A stretch of 64,000 nucleotides of DNA from Prinsepia uniflora (GCA_032719365.1 CM064872.1:58146891-58210890), one strand, 5' to 3'. Positions 1 to 12,640 are shown, counted from the first letter of the stretch. Numbers and translations: made by a program. Notes: generated from the sequence alone by a model not told the origin.

Positions 1-1567
1 CGAGTCTTTAAACTCAAAACATAAACCGAGTCTTTAAACTCAAAACATATCAATCCAGGGCCCTCCCCCCCATCAATCAATCCGAGTCTTTAAACTCAAA
101 ACCAGATCCAGTGGGTTTTTCTCTTTTCTTTCCGGGCCTTTAAACCCAAAACCATTTTTCCAGTCAACAGTGAAAACCACAGAAAATCCTTCTCCAAATT
201 CGCAACAATGATTTCGTAAGCTAGTATCCGGAACCATCATCCCAAACCCAAATCCAGATTTCCTTTCCAAACCCCAAAACCAAATCCGAAAGCTCATGAA
301 CAGGGCTCCAAGCCCGAAATCACTTTTCCAAAATCCATTTCAAATCATTGAAATCAAATCATATTTCAAATCCCGAAATCAAATCATTAAAACCACAGTC
401 AAATCACAAAATCGTTCGAAAACTCGTAAATTGTGAAATTCCGTAAAATACCTCGAAAATCGTGCAAAACCATAAATAATCAACATCATAAAGCAAATCA
501 TAGAATCACGTATAGAAAACATATAAAACATATATGCATGCATTATAAGTTAGAAAGCAAAGTCCACTCACAGACCATTCCAGTGTCGCCTCGATAAGCG
601 CGCACTTACGCCGTTACTGATCATTCCGCTATTCTCGTCTTTCCCAAACCTGTCCAAATCCCACACCAAGGTCACTAACTACTTTACAAAGGTCATACTA
701 AAACCCCATAATTTTTTCGTATTTTTAACTATTTTTAACCGAGCCCTAAAACCTTTGGACAGCCCGAAACATATCGAGACGATGTCCGAGTGACTCGAAA
801 CCAGCGCCAAAATGTTCGTTACATCGAATAATTTAAAAGTCATGTTGGAACCTTCCTCAAAAGGTGTGCCACGCGCCCACACGCGCCGCCCAAAGGGGCT
901 GTGCGTGGGCCTCACGCTCCAGCACAGTGTCATCTTCAACCTTGCTTCAACCAGTCCAACCGGTTCACGGTTCAGACCGAACTGGCATGGCCGGTTCACA
1001 GCTCTATCTTATCCAGTTTTGTCCGATTTTGTCCCTAATTGATCCTAACCGTCTCTTTCAGCCTTTCCAATCAATCCATAAGTTTTAAACTAAACAGGCT
1101 AAAACCATGTACCTTAATTTTTTTTGTTGAGCCGGCCGTCCATCCCTTCGACGGTTCACTCCTGTCCGGCCACCGTTGGCCATGGTTTCAGGTCCTGCGA
1201 ACTCCCTGGACTTCCAGAGCATCATCCTACTGATCAAACCGATCGACAATCACGAATTCAAACTTTACCATTTTTTTAGCTTAAACACAAAACTTCAAAG
1301 AAACTCACCTTCTTCGTTTTAGAACTCACACTTAGTTTCCCTCCTTATTTACCACCGTAATCTCGTTACTGGTGAGCCAATTGGATCATCTATCCTTCAA
1401 ACAATCACCACCATTCTCAACTGAAAACAGAGCCCTTTACTGTTTTTCTTTGCTCCAACTCCACTGCCTCTCACCGCCGTGAACTTCCCAGCTACCGCCG
1501 TCTCCGGCTTCTCTTCTCTTCAATAATCTGCACGGGTTGACGGCTGGGTGGAGGCAATTTAGGTTCA

Positions 1568-1643
<76 letters not shown>

Positions 1644-2285
1644 CACGTACTCTGTTTTCTCCCCGTGCACTAACCATAAACGATTTAAAACAATGGAAGG
1701 CGGTGGGGGAACGTTCTACCACCATCCAAAACAGGCCAAGTGTCCACCATCGTGTGGGCACACTCCCCAGACCGCCACTTGTCTCAATCTGCCCAAGCTG
1801 TCTCAATTTATCAAACTGCCCTTTCTCATACAAATTACCATTTTGCCCTTCACTTTTCTAGAACCATAACTTGTCCGTCCAATGTTCGATGAAGGCGTGC
1901 CGCCTGTCGTTGTACTCAGGACGTCAAAATCTTTCTAACGGTCCTTGGTTTGCGTGAAGAAACCTTGTCGTTAAAAAAGTCAACAAATGCCCTTTTTTTA
2001 ACCAAATTACGAAAGTATCCCCAACCTTCCGAACTTCATAACTTCCTCCTCGGATGTCGGAATCGGGCGTGTCACCTGTCTACGAACTCGTGACGTCCCG
2101 AACTATGTCACGGTCATCAATCAATGCCCAATTGACCGAACGAGAAGTCAATATTTTGCCCATTCCAGGGGCAAATTTGTCATTCTGCGCCACCCGTCCA
2201 GAAGTATCCAACTAATCACCGATTATCTTCGTTAATCCGTCATTAACTACTAAGCTAATCCCGACTTTCGGGACGGGTCGTTACA
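1..2285 (-). mobile_element. Gypsy-type long LTR, minus strand, cut by window edge
   Basis: The minus-strand LTR starts at 2285: read on that strand it opens with TGTAACGACCCGTCCC. The distal end lies outside the window. Inside, read from right to left, are the landmarks shared by other LTRs here: the CGCG-rich module (about 865-930), the conserved block about 780-840, the GTCCACTCAC motif with ATGCATGC next to it (about 532-575), and a minisatellite built on GAGTTTAAAGACTCGG (about 1-140, seen here as its complement). That minisatellite also occurs in LTR-B and LTR-D, so this copy belongs with them. A long AC repeat lies within it. No protein-coding capacity is evident; the short frames here are chance openings. 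Confidence 0.85.
1570..1640. repeat. (AC)n microsatellite, about 35 units
   Basis: An uninterrupted AC/GT dinucleotide run of about 71 bp within the minus-strand LTR. It lies where other LTRs have their pyrimidine-rich leader. It gives rise to artificial poly(Thr-His) and poly(Cys-Val) frames on the two strands, which should not be taken as genes. Confidence 0.97.
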
Positions 2286-2815
2286 ATCTACCCTCCTTAA
2301 AAAGAATTTCATCCCGAAATTCCACATCTCGTACCACACCTGGGTCTCCTACCCGGTGGTCATCTCTTGCCAAAGCAACTACTCTTGACAGTTCCCAACC
2401 TATCATCTCCACTTAGTCAACGAACCAAGAATACCTGACGCCAAACTTGAGTACGCCACAACACCCCTACTACCAGTTTCGACACTTCTGACACTCTCTC
2501 GAGTCGAACGTACCTTCGCCCAGTACTACCAACGAGAACTTCATTGTGTACGCAAGGGAAACTCTACGAACGTAAAGAAACAAAGGTATTTTAGAATACC
2601 TCAAACATAGTTCATCGAGTACATCCTAACGTACTTCCACATACACCTTCCGGGAAATCCAACTCAAAGTCCTAAAGGCACACCTAGATTGTGGGTTCTC
2701 TTCAATAACCTCATATCGATCAGTTATAGTCACTCATTTCCATTTCCTTCGGTCATCCTTCAACGGAACTCACCGTAGTCCTTAACTAGGACATCACAAG
2801 TCATCCAGCCTCCTG
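2286..2815 (-). mobile_element. 3' internal end of the minus-strand Gypsy element
   Basis: Directly next to the LTR and on the same strand is a polypurine tract (complement of 2288-2298) preceded by the hairpin-like sequence of 2304-2322. This is the same arrangement that precedes the 3' LTRs at 4861, 22134, 38549 and 59297. The rest has no usable reading frame and no recognisable integrase, so it is either a decayed coding end or part of a non-coding internal region. The right boundary is approximate: somewhere near 2815 the sequence switches to plus-strand LARD-like DNA. Confidence 0.6.
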
Positions 2816-4860
2816 AGTGTCGTGTACACTAGTTTGAGGAGAATTTGATAGTGAGAAATAGAATGGGTCACTACAATAGTTATCGACAGTTGTCATTGGT
2901 CGGAAGGATTGGACAACGCAAGGGCTCCTGTTGTGACTCCTTCGTCGGGTGGTACATCGAATTAGGATGAATTGACATCTGTGACCCTGTAGTCTAGTGG
3001 CACATCGGATTAGGATGAATTGACATCCTTTTGGATGTGCATAAATGGTATTAAATGAATAGGCGAGTTGGTTTGGTTGCGGACATGTGGATGATGTCCG
3101 AGTTAGTTGTTGTGACCGAGTTGGTAGTCGTGCCATAGCGAAGTGGCCGTGCAAGTTCAGTGGGCACTGAGCGGGACGGAGAAGATCCCGAGTGGCTCGG
3201 TGCGGGATTTACGTTATACCTGTATTGGTGACAGGTACCTTAGATCGTGCGAATTAGGTTATCGACATGAAAGGCAAAGGGAGAAGCCAGAAGGAATCAC
3301 TGGAAGTGTTTAATCCTGAAGGGAAGGATTAACCATTACAGTAATTATCAGAGTATGCTCTTAGTCGGGAAGAAGGACTTCTAGCTCAGGAAAAGAACTG
3401 TTGGAAAGGTTAGGTATGCTTCCAACATGGTTGCAACTACTCTCAACTTAGAGGCGGGTGAAGGAGACTTCTCTTTTTCTGCTATTTGGCAGATCGTGTT
3501 GGTTGCTGGAGGATGACTTGGATGAACCAAGACGTTTGTTGGTTCTTGGGTTTGTTGGATTTTTCGTTTTCAAGTGATAAATTGGATGAAAGGTGGAATC
3601 TTTAGGTCATTTATGAGGCAAACATCCAGGTTGTGGGCCAAATCTATTGGAGTTGAGGAGAAGGGAGTGTTTGGTGTTGCATGACGTTGATGTATGCAAC
3701 ATGTATTCTCCTCCATATCTGACTTGGATGACTTTGATGTCATCATCTTCAACTTTCCTCAGGTGGATTGTTGAGGAAGAATGACGATAGTGATGTCAAT
3801 TGGATTGACTTAGAGATCAGATGATTCGTGGTGTCACGTCTAGCGATGTGACAGGCGAGTACCCAAGATGAGAAAGATTGAGAAACGTGAGGATGGTCGA
3901 GATGACGGAAGCGATTGTGACGACTGTGGGGCAGTTATACCGAGGTCTGGACATCATTGGAGTGAAATGCCTTGCTGATTATGCTAAGCTAGGAATAAAA
4001 GAAAACTTCTAAGGATCCTTAGCATAGTTGGTGAGATGGCAGAGCTTGGAAGTGAGAATAAAGGTGAGATGAAGACGATACGTAGGTATCAATCAGGAAT
4101 AGATGAATAACTGATGCCTTGAGATGGAATTGAAAATAGAGTTGGTGTTGGATTGAGGCTGGCTCGTGACGCACGATTGAATATCAGATCGATGAGTACT
4201 ATGATCGGATGTGCTCCGACATATTTGTATAGTGACCGGACGTCGAATACTGTGTGCTTGAGCAGAGTTAACAGAGAAGGTTCGGATAGTTGGTGAGCCG
4301 AGAGCTCAGGGCTGTGTGGGCTGGTGGAACCCAAGTGACTATTTGTGCTTCTGCTAAGGCAAGTATTCGATTGGAGTCTTGTGTACACTCGGAAGGGTGA
4401 GACGTCGATTGGTTGTCGACAGGTTGAGTAGTACGATGGTTGGGACTCGAGAGCGAGTAGAGATCAGAGTGTGCAGCGGGAGCACAGTGGAACCGAGCGT
4501 ACTCATGGACGTAGTGACAGTGACAGAGGTTGAGTATTGCTCCTTGGGAGCAATGAGGATAGTTGTCGGATCGGATTCTGATTAGGACATCAGCTCCGAT
4601 TATCGAATGAGAAGAACCATCAGGCTGAAAAGTCGACGTGATGATTCTCGCGAATTAACGTTCGGAACGCAACTGACGAGAGTTGAGGTGGAGCTTTGGA
4701 TCTTTGGAAACAGAGAGTATCGACGAGTACAACATAGTGACGGACGTGTACTTGTACACGAGAGTGGCCGTATACGGGGACCTGATTGAATTTCCAGAGT
4801 TGGTCGTGGAAATCGGGTCAATTTAAATTTCGAGGACGAAATTCTTAAAGGAGGGAAATC
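2816..4860 (+). mobile_element. LARD-1 internal region (non-coding, 5' truncated)
   Basis: This stretch has no gag or pol. It aligns by eye, in order, with the internal regions at 19529-22133 and 35852-38548. Shared landmarks are CATCCTTTTGGAT followed by a 'cataaatggtat' motif (about 3028), 'ttccaacatggttg' (about 3420), a 'gacttctc' box (about 3470), 'gatgtcatcatcttcaactttcct' (about 3738), 'gagagctcag' (about 4300) and 'ctgctaaggcaagtatt' (about 4352). It ends with the inverted repeat AATTTCGAGGACGAAATT (4826-4843) and a polypurine tract (about 4847-4857) directly before the LTR. Large non-coding derivatives of Gypsy elements (LARDs) have this build. The left end and 5' LTR are missing. 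Confidence 0.7.
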
Positions 4861-7675
4861 TGTAACGACCCGTCCCAAATTAGCGGGATTAATTAAGGAT
4901 TAATGATGGATGCCTCGCTAATCAAAGACTAATCGGGGATTAGACGAGGATTATCGGACGTTCAGTGCAAAATGACGATTTTGACCCTAGAATGGGTAAA
5001 ACGTTGACTTTTTGTTCGGATGGCCAAATGGACTTTGACCAATGACCTTGGCGTAGTTCGGGACGTCACGAGTTCATAGACAGGTGACACGTTCGATTTC
5101 GACATTCAAGGAGGAAGTTATGACGTTCGGAAGATCGGGGGCATTTTGGTAATTTGGGCGAAAAGGGGCCAACGGTTGACTTTTGACCCGAGAGGTCCGA
5201 TAACCAAGGGCCGAGCACGGTTACATAGATCACGACGATACGAATTCGTAGACAGGTGGCACGTCAAATTCGGACCTTCGACGGAGAAGTTACGGTTCAT
5301 GGAAGTTCTAGTGGACTATTGCACGTTTTACGAAACATGGACTTTTTGGCAACAAGTGGGGCCCAAATATTTTGGACAGGCCCAATGGATGAGTGACAAG
5401 TGTCACCCATCCATTGTCCAGCCCATTTCACTCATGCATATCCACCTTCCCCGTTCATCCATTTTCTTCCAATTTTCCCAAACCAACCCGATCACCTTTC
5501 ATCCAAAACCCACACCCTTGACCCTTGAACATTTGTGAGAGGCCAGAGAGATGAGGAGGACCGGCTGGGCGTGGTGGCTGGCCACACAGAGCCGCCGTGG
5601 GCGGCAGAGGAGAAAACCGAACAAGGTATCAGTTCATCCATTTTAATCTATTTTTCGATTTCGTGTATTATGGGCCGTTTTAGGCGTTTGGGTTGAACTA
5701 ATTAGGTTTCTAGGGAGTTTTTAGGAAGGTTTGGAGAAGGTTTGGACGTCGAGGATGTCCTGGGGAGGAGGTTGGATAATTGAACCGTGAGGGGTTTATT
5801 GGACCGGTCGGGTTTCTTGGGTTTTAGGGATTCTAATCAATTGGGTTAGGTTCCTAGGACAAAAATAGGAAGAATAGAAGTGATTAGGAGTGAAACGAGT
5901 GAAAATTGGACCGATTATGGACCTGGACCTGTCACGCCGGTCCAAGTTGCAGGAAAAACCAAACTGTACCGGTCGGACAGGTCAGCTGAAGGTAGGGGAT
6001 GACACTGTGCATGGCGCGTGAGGCCCACGCGCAGTGCAATCCCAGGGCGCGTGTGGGTACGTGGTAGGGAAATTGAGGATGGTTCCAACATGTCAAACCA
6101 TCTATTCGATGTAACGAACATTTTGGGACTGGTTTCGAGTCGATCAGGCATCGTCTCTATATAGTTCGGACTGTCCGAAGGTTTCGATGGGCGTTTAAAA
6201 ATAGTTAAAAATCCCATAAAATTAGGGGGCTTTAGTGAGGGGTTAATTAACTAGTTAGTAACCCTCTAAAGTGATTTGGACAGGTTTGGGAATCCCGGAG
6301 ACGACGATTGACCCGGAAAGTCGTACAGCGCGCATATCGAGGCAGCAACGCGGACGATCTGTGAGTGGACTTTCTTTCTTAAATCAATGCATGCCTAAAT
6401 GTTTTATATATGTTTTAATAGGGGGCATGTCCTGTTGTTGAGCAGCCACTGGAGGCTCGACTTCAGAGTGTTGACGGTTTAGAGGATCGATCGGCGACGT
6501 CTGCACCATGGTCTCGAGATGGTCGCGGCAGTGATATGTTCACGGCGACATGCCAGGATTGAGAGCGGTCCTAGATTGATGGTGACACGCATCGCTATGA
6601 TCGGGATCATGACTGACCCTCAGATATCGGGCTCGATGCCCAGTTGATTTACTAGTTCGGGTACGATACCCAGTTATTGTGAAATCGGGCTAGAGGCCCT
6701 GTTGAGTCTTATGTTCGGGCAACCAGCCCAGTAGAATTGTGTTTCGGGCATGGGTCCCGTTTTTATGGTTTTTTATATGAGTATGTATTTACCCGCCTTA
6801 CGAGATTATTGATTGGTCTCCTCCAGCGTTGACATGGAGAGTCACGATCCACAGACCAGAGTGGGTATCCCCATAGGGATCTCGTTCCAGGAGTGGAGGT
6901 TACTTATTATGTTGTGGTCCCGGACCAGATTCCGGAGGGATATATGGACAGGATCCAGAGATAGAGAGAGCTCGGACTAGATCCAAAGATTGAGCCTCCC
7001 AGATGGAGATTCCTGGGAGAAGACTCGGAGTGAGACCCAGAGTAGTGTGCACACTAGTTTAGAGATGACATCGTGACTATATCGGTGATGTGTTCCCTAG
7101 GGGCTGTGTGCCCCGAGATGGAATCTTCTCTGGAAGTGCCTAGGATGGGTTATATATGTATATATGTATATGTGTACGAGTTTTCACTGAGATGGCGTTG
7201 GGCTGTGACCCACGTGTATTGGTTTTGGGCTGAGATCCTTATGAGGTGGTTTTGGGATGAGTTCCCGCGTGTTTTGGTTTGGGCGGAGGTCCTAGGTATT
7301 TGATTGACGGATTTCGGGCTAAGGCCCAAATAGTTTCACGGTTCATGTCGATTTACGGGAACTAGGCATGAAGCCTATAAATGGTTTTCGAATGCATGCA
7401 TATGTTTTAATGAAGGGCATAAAGGTCTTTTATGAAAATGTTTTATAAAATATTTGTTTTGTCCACTCACAGCTTTTGTGTTTTGAATGCCCTTCAGATT
7501 GATCGCGGATGCGGCTGTAGCAGAGACGAGACATTGACATTCCTCCTTCGGATCCTGGCGTACTCCGATAGCCCGGTTGGGAAAGGATGGAAATATCCCT
7601 AGTCTGACACTTCGTGTCAGACGGGAGCAGGCACGTCCCACGTTAATCCAGAGGGATTTGGGACGAGTCCTGTCA
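4861..7675 (+). mobile_element. LARD-1 3' LTR (2.8 kb)
   Basis: Starts TGTAACGACCCGTCCC straight after the polypurine tract and ends GGACGAGTCCTGTCA, giving the usual TG...CA termini. Landmarks in order: inverted repeat about 5385-5412, a splice-donor-like AAG/GTATCA at 5626, a CGCG-rich module about 6010-6060, GTGAGTGGAC at 6361-6370, a region of short 'cgggc...gccca' repeats about 6640-6770, GTCCACTCAC at 7461-7470 followed by a pyrimidine tract and CAG at 7497, and a tight hairpin at 7602-7622. The LTR is closest in sequence to the LTRs of LARD-2 and LARD-3. The matching 5' LTR is not in the window. Confidence 0.85.
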
Positions 7676-9644
7676 CGGTGGGACGAATTTACAAAGAAAA
7701 ACAAGTGGGAATAAGAGGAAAAGAGAGGAACAAAAACCCAGAGAAACCCGAAGACCCAAACCCGTGAAGTTCATACCTTTCAAAAATTCGAATTTAGATT
7801 TATAGCTAGAGATGCTTCAAATTGAGATTGAATTGAGCCTTCTGGGATCAATTCGATTAGGATCAGCTCAAATTCGATGCGAATTGGTGTCGTTTTGGGC
7901 TAGAACAGAGAGGAGGAAGACGTTGAATTTTCGAGCTTGAGTCGAGAAATTGGAGACATGGAACGATGAAATTGAACTTGGAAATATGTTTATTAGGATC
8001 CCATGAAGCTTCCTGATGCACCAATTGAAAGAAAACACTAACAATTTATGGAGATTGGACGATGAACAGTGTTCGGTGTTCTTCGAATAATCGAGTTCGA
8101 ACTGATGGATTGAGGTATGTTATAGTGTAATTGGGTTTACAGAACCTTAATTGGATCCATAACAATGCTAATGGACGATTTAATTGTAGAAATTGATGGG
8201 AATCAAATCGGGTTTGTTCGTGGGTTATAGGATCCGTTTATCAGTTAAACGGGTAAGGACGATGCACTGTAGCAGGCGCGTGAGTTTCACGTACAGCCAC
8301 TCACGGCGGCGCGTGAGGGGGCGTGGGCTCGAGTCTCGAGGTGAGTTCAACATGACTTTTGTTCTATGTAATGTAACGAATATTTTAGAGTTGGTTTCGA
8401 GTCATTCGGACACCGTTTCGATATTGTTTCGAGGGTCCGAAGGTTTATGTTACGTTTTTAATTCGTAAGTAATTCCCGGAAAATTATGGGGAGTTAATAT
8501 GATGTTAATTTGGTCACTAGTGATCCTTAATGATGAATTTGGGCAGGATTCGAGATTCCTGGAAAGTACCGGAAATTACGGAAACTCGTACAGCTCGGAA
8601 AACGAGCGGTTTGGATGGTGTGTGAGTGGACGTTTTTTTTATAAACTGATATGCATGCATCGTTAAATGTTTTACATGATTTATGGTATGATTTGAATTG
8701 CAATGATTTGATATGATTATTTCTAGATTTAATGATTATTTTAATCAATGTTTTTGGGCACGTTTTTCGAGAAATTGTGAAATTGTTGTTTTGGGCGAAG
8801 GCCCAGGATTTGAGATTGGTTTTGAATTGGCTTATGAGTTGGGAAATTGATTTGATGGATTTGTAATTTTTTCGGATATTTTATGGATTTATGTGAAAAT
8901 GGAAACTTAGGTTGCGGTTGCACGGATTTACGTGAAAATGAGATTTGGGTTTGAGACCCTGTGATAAATAGTTTTGACATGGTTTTAATAATGATTTTGA
9001 AATAAAGATTTTGATTTTGTATTGATGTTCAGTGCCCCCAGATGCGTATATCCTGGGTAGACTTCGGATGTGTAATTCCCGGAAGGACTCCGGATGTGTA
9101 ATTCCCAGAGGGACCGGATGTGAAATTCCCAGTAAGGCTGGATGTGTAATTCCCGGCAGGGCTGGATGTGTAATTCCCAGCAGGATGATAACTCTGGATG
9201 TGTAATTCCCAGAGGACCCTCGGATGTGTAATTCCCGAGTTATATGCTATATTGTATGATAAAATGATTTTATAAAATGATTCATGTGTTTGGCTTGAGA
9301 ACCAGGATTTGATACTTATTATATGTTTTGGCTTGGAAGCCGGTAATTCATGTGTTTGACTCTATGCATGCATGGTTTGATAAACTGGAGGGTAAATGAT
9401 GTATTTCGAAATGTGTTTTAAATGATATTATTTTTGTCCACTCACACCTTTCCTGTTTTGATGACCCTCCAGGCCGTGGCACGACGTTCGTGGCTGATTG
9501 AGAGGCGGAGGCGTGAGCGGAAATCAGTGCAGTTATTCCTTGTCTGACAGGTGCTGAAGGGTAGTTTCGGGACTTCAGTTGACTTGTCAGACGGGAGCAT
9601 GATTGGACACGGTTATCAAAGTCCAGTTGGGACGGGTCCTGTCA
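7676..9644 (+). mobile_element. C-type LTR, 5' truncated
   Basis: Ends GGGACGGGTCCTGTCA at 9644 and carries C-type landmarks: a CGCG-rich module about 8275-8330, GTGAGTGGAC at 8622-8631 with ATGCATGCAT downstream, a minisatellite of 'gatgtgtaattccc' units (about 9040-9240), GTCCACTCAC at 9436-9445 before a pyrimidine tract and CAG, and GTCTGACA/TGTCAGAC arms (9541-9592). Its start is not recognisable; it abuts the LARD-1 LTR at 7676 and the antisense Copia fragment at 9645. The right end of the LTR split at 26598/31974 is nearly the same sequence. Confidence 0.75.
9040..9240 (+). repeat. Minisatellite in the C-type LTR ('gatgtgtaattccc' units)
   Basis: About seven imperfect direct copies of a roughly 22-30 bp unit built on GATGTGTAATTCCC, separated by G-rich spacers. 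It occupies the variable centre of the LTR, where other subfamilies carry unrelated short repeats. Confidence 0.85.
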
Positions 9645-10660
9645 CTATTCCATAGGAGAGTGTTCCTTGAACATACCTTAGAACCCTCTTTGTTGTTCCA
9701 AGCTGTTTATCTAATGGAACATGCATATATCTTGACAGTAGACTAGCAGCATACATGATATATGGTCTGGTTGTTGTTAAGTCCAACAAACTCCCTACTA
9801 GTTTCTTGTATATTTGTTCATCAACAGGCTCACTTCCATCATCCTTCCTCAATTTGTCTCCTAGAACCAGTGGTGTACTCACTGGTTTACAATCTTTGAG
9901 TCCAAATCTCTCAAGTAGAGTAGAAGCATACTTCCTTTGATGAATGAAGATGCTTTTGTCGGTCTGAATAACTCCCATTCCCAAAAAATGATGCAACAAC
10001 CCCAAGTTAGTCATTTCATACTTCCCCATCATTTCAGCTTTGAACTCCTGCATTAAGTTCACATTAGAACCTGTGTAGAAAATATCATCTACATAGATTG
10101 AGACAATGTGGATTCCTCCATCACTTGTTGTTTTCACATATAAAGTAGCCTCACTAGAACTCTTGATATATCCACACTGAGATAGAAAAGAATCTATCTC
10201 ATCACGCCAAGCCCTAGGAGCTTGTTTCAATCCATACAATGCCTTCTTTAGCCTATACACCTTTCCTTTTCCTCTTGAACTGCATAACCTTCAGGTTGTT
10301 CTATGTAAACCTCTTCCTCTAGGATTCCATTTAGAAATGCAGACTTCACATCTAGTTGGTACAACTTCCAACTCTTTTGTGCTACAAGCACAATGAGTGT
10401 TCTTAGAGTGTCCAGCCTTGCTACAGGAGCAAAGGTCTCATTGAAGTTAATTCCAGGCTTCTGTGCATATCCTTTTGCAACAAGCCTTGCTTTGTGCTTT
10501 TAAACTGACCCATCCAAGTTTAACTTGGTTTTATACACCCATTTCACCCCAATAATGAGTTTATTCATAGGTCTATCAACCAAATCCCATGTCCCATTCT
10601 TGTTAATCATCTTTAGTTCAACTTCCATAGCTGATTTCCACACTTGGTATTTAGTTCAAC
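9645..10660 (-). pseudogene. Copia reverse transcriptase fragment (antisense)
   Basis: On the minus strand this encodes the N-terminal and central part of a Copia reverse transcriptase. Visible are a GTWDLV-like start, 'YAQKPGINFNETFAPVAR', 'LDVKSAFLNG', 'YGLKQAPRAW' and the catalytic YVDD box. The frame breaks at about 10262 and has a stop near 10500. The C-terminal connection region and RNase H are missing because the sequence passes straight into the end of the C-type LTR at 9644. It belongs with the protease and gag pieces at 10661-11755 as one antisense, truncated Copia element. It cannot make a functional enzyme. Confidence 0.9.
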
Positions 10661-11310
10661 TCTTTTGTACTACAATCCCTTGAGTTGTAAGTCTAGGTAA
10701 ACCTACAACCAAGCTTTTATGCTGCAATATCTTCAAACTTGCATAGTTTAAGTGTCCATATCATTTGTGCCACATCTCTGTATCTTCCAAGGTAATAGTC
10801 TTCATTGCTATAGGATTAACACTTTCCAAAGTAAGTGGAAAGCATCGATTCTTTGTCATAGGCACTCTAGCAACCTTATCCTTCATCTCTTTGTCCCCAA
10901 ATATGTCCAATGTTCCATTACCAAAAACTAGGTAATAACCATGTTCTAACATCTGTCCCACACTAAGCAAAGTTTTCTTTTAGGCCTAGTAGCAACATAA
11001 CATCCCTGATTTGTCTCTCACCTTGCTTAGTCAGTATGACTAGTGTTCCTTTTCCTGTAGCCCTTACAAACTCACCATTTCCCATCTTTACCTTTAGTTT
11101 TATATTCCTGTCAATATCTTTCAGCATTGATTCTTGTGTTGTTATATGATTACTACAGGCACTATCCAAATACCACACTTGATCATCCTCCTTCACAGAT
11201 GCTGCATTACAAGCATATAATAGGGTCTCTGTAGTCTCTGTCACTTCTTTTGATAGATTCATTGTAGCAGGGTTTCCTGCTTTGTTTGGTGCAGGGCATT
11301 CTCTTGACAT
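10661..11310 (-). pseudogene. Copia protease and GAG-pre-integrase fragment (antisense)
   Basis: Reading down the minus strand, a zinc-knuckle end ('MSRECPAPNK') is followed by an aspartic protease-like stretch with 'WYLDSACSNHIT' and 'TGKGTLVI', where the usual DSG has become DSA. Then comes a GAG-pre-integrase segment ('EHGYYLVFG', 'MWHK') with a frame change near 10970. Immediately afterwards, at about 10660-10680, the sequence jumps to the reverse transcriptase, so the integrase core is absent. Closest in style to Copia-1 and Copia-3 in this window. Confidence 0.85.
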
Positions 11311-11755
11311 ATGCCCAAAACGTTGACAGTTATATCATTTCACTTTAGGCATTACCTTGTCCTTATGCCAGCACTCACCATAGTGATATCTATCACATGG
11401 TTTACAAAACATTCTTCTGCCAGTCCTTTCTCCCTTTGTGGAATTTGAGTCGTGATGGTAGTTAGGTTTCCATGAATTGGATTTCTGGTTCCAATTTCTA
11501 TTTCATTTAGAAAACAATTGAGTTGTACCCTGTGATCCACCATGTTTGGTACTGCTCTATTTTCTATTCACTATCAAACTTGCAAAATCTTTCTCATCTA
11601 CATCTGAGTGTCTCTCCAGCCTCTCACCATAAGCTTTAATTGAGGCAACAACATCCTCTACAATTATGGTGTCCAGGTCCATAGTTTCTTCAATGATTGA
11701 CACAATGGAATCATAGGTTTTGGTCAAACTGTCAAACCCATCACTGAAGTGTATT
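11311..11755 (-). pseudogene. Copia gag C-terminal fragment (antisense)
   Basis: Minus-strand remains of a Copia gag: the part with 'DSIVSIIEET' (near 11700) matches the equivalent segments of Copia-1 and Copia-3 gag, followed by a degraded CCHC region near 11330-11410. Several stops interrupt it. The gag N-terminus and the LTR are missing, and the fragment stops abruptly at the LINE sequence at about 11756. Confidence 0.7.
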
Positions 11756-12640
11756 TGTGACTAATATATCTATTTCAATTGATACCCTAATCTCCTTAAA
11801 TGTTTCTCACTATCCTCATCGTATGCAACAGGGAAAACATGGTTTTATGGCTCTTAAACTCGATATGAGCAAAGCTTTTGATCACTTTGAATGGAGTTAC
11901 CTTGAAACTGTTGTGCTTCATATGGGCTTTGACAGAAGATTGGTGAAGTTAATTATGTTATGTGTTACTACTATTTCTTATTCTATCATTATTAATGGTG
12001 AGATGAAAGGCTCTCTGATTCCTTCACGAGGCTACGCCAGGGGACCCCTCTATCTCCCTACGTATTCCTTCTTTGTGCTAAGGGTCTTACTGCATTTCTT
12101 TAAGATTATGAGAGGGCTGATCTTATCTGAGGATCTTCGATCTGTTCAAATGCGCCATTAGTTAACCATCTTCTTTATGCAGACGATAGCTTCATCTTTA
12201 CGAGAGTTATCTTTTAGGAATGTCAACATCTTAAGCATATCTTGTGTTTCGGTCAGAAAATAAACCTTCAAAAAAGTTATGTCTTCCGTAGTCAAATTAT
12301 AAATGCCTCTATTTAGAATGGCCTTGTTGCATTTTTAGGGGTTCCTAGGGTGGAAAAGTGTGATTCATATCTAGGATTACGTACTTTAGTTGATGCAGCG
12401 ACCTTAGTTTGCTTTGGTAAACTTAAGGAAATTTTTTGTAAGCGCGTTCAAGAGTGGAAATGAATTAAGTTACTTATTGATCGATCAAGGTTGTTTTCCA
12501 ATCTCTCCCAGTTTATACGATGAGTTGTTATCTTCTTCCCAAGTACTTCTGTTATGATCTTCAGAGTTTGGTAGTGAACTTTTTTTGGGGAAGTAATTTA
12601 GATGATAAAAAAATTCATTGGTTAGATAAGACCAGGCTAT
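11756..12640 (+). pseudogene. LINE (L1-type) reverse transcriptase, left half
   Basis: Encodes the reverse transcriptase of a plant L1-type LINE: 'ALKLDMSKAFD' (about 11850), a 'RQG.PLSPY' box reached after a frameshift near 12030, and a YADD catalytic box (about 12175). Conserved sequence continues through 'FFWGSNLDDKKIHW' to 'DKTR' at 12635. Multiple frameshifts and stops mark it as dead. The endonuclease domain is missing on the left, where the antisense Copia fragment begins. The right end stops exactly at Copia-1; the frame resumes at 41437 after the duplicated GCTAT. Confidence 0.9.
12636..12640 (+). repeat. Target-site duplication GCTAT (left copy)
   Basis: GCTAT directly precedes the Copia-1 LTR start (TGTTTGTG). 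The second copy follows the LTR end at 41432-41436. Together they show the Copia-1 insertion point in the LINE. Confidence 0.9.

Noticed and set aside
1437..1869. Open frames of 77-113 residues on both strands across the AC repeat
   Set aside because: Their length comes from the dinucleotide repeat, which has no stops in several frames; the flanks show no protein similarity.
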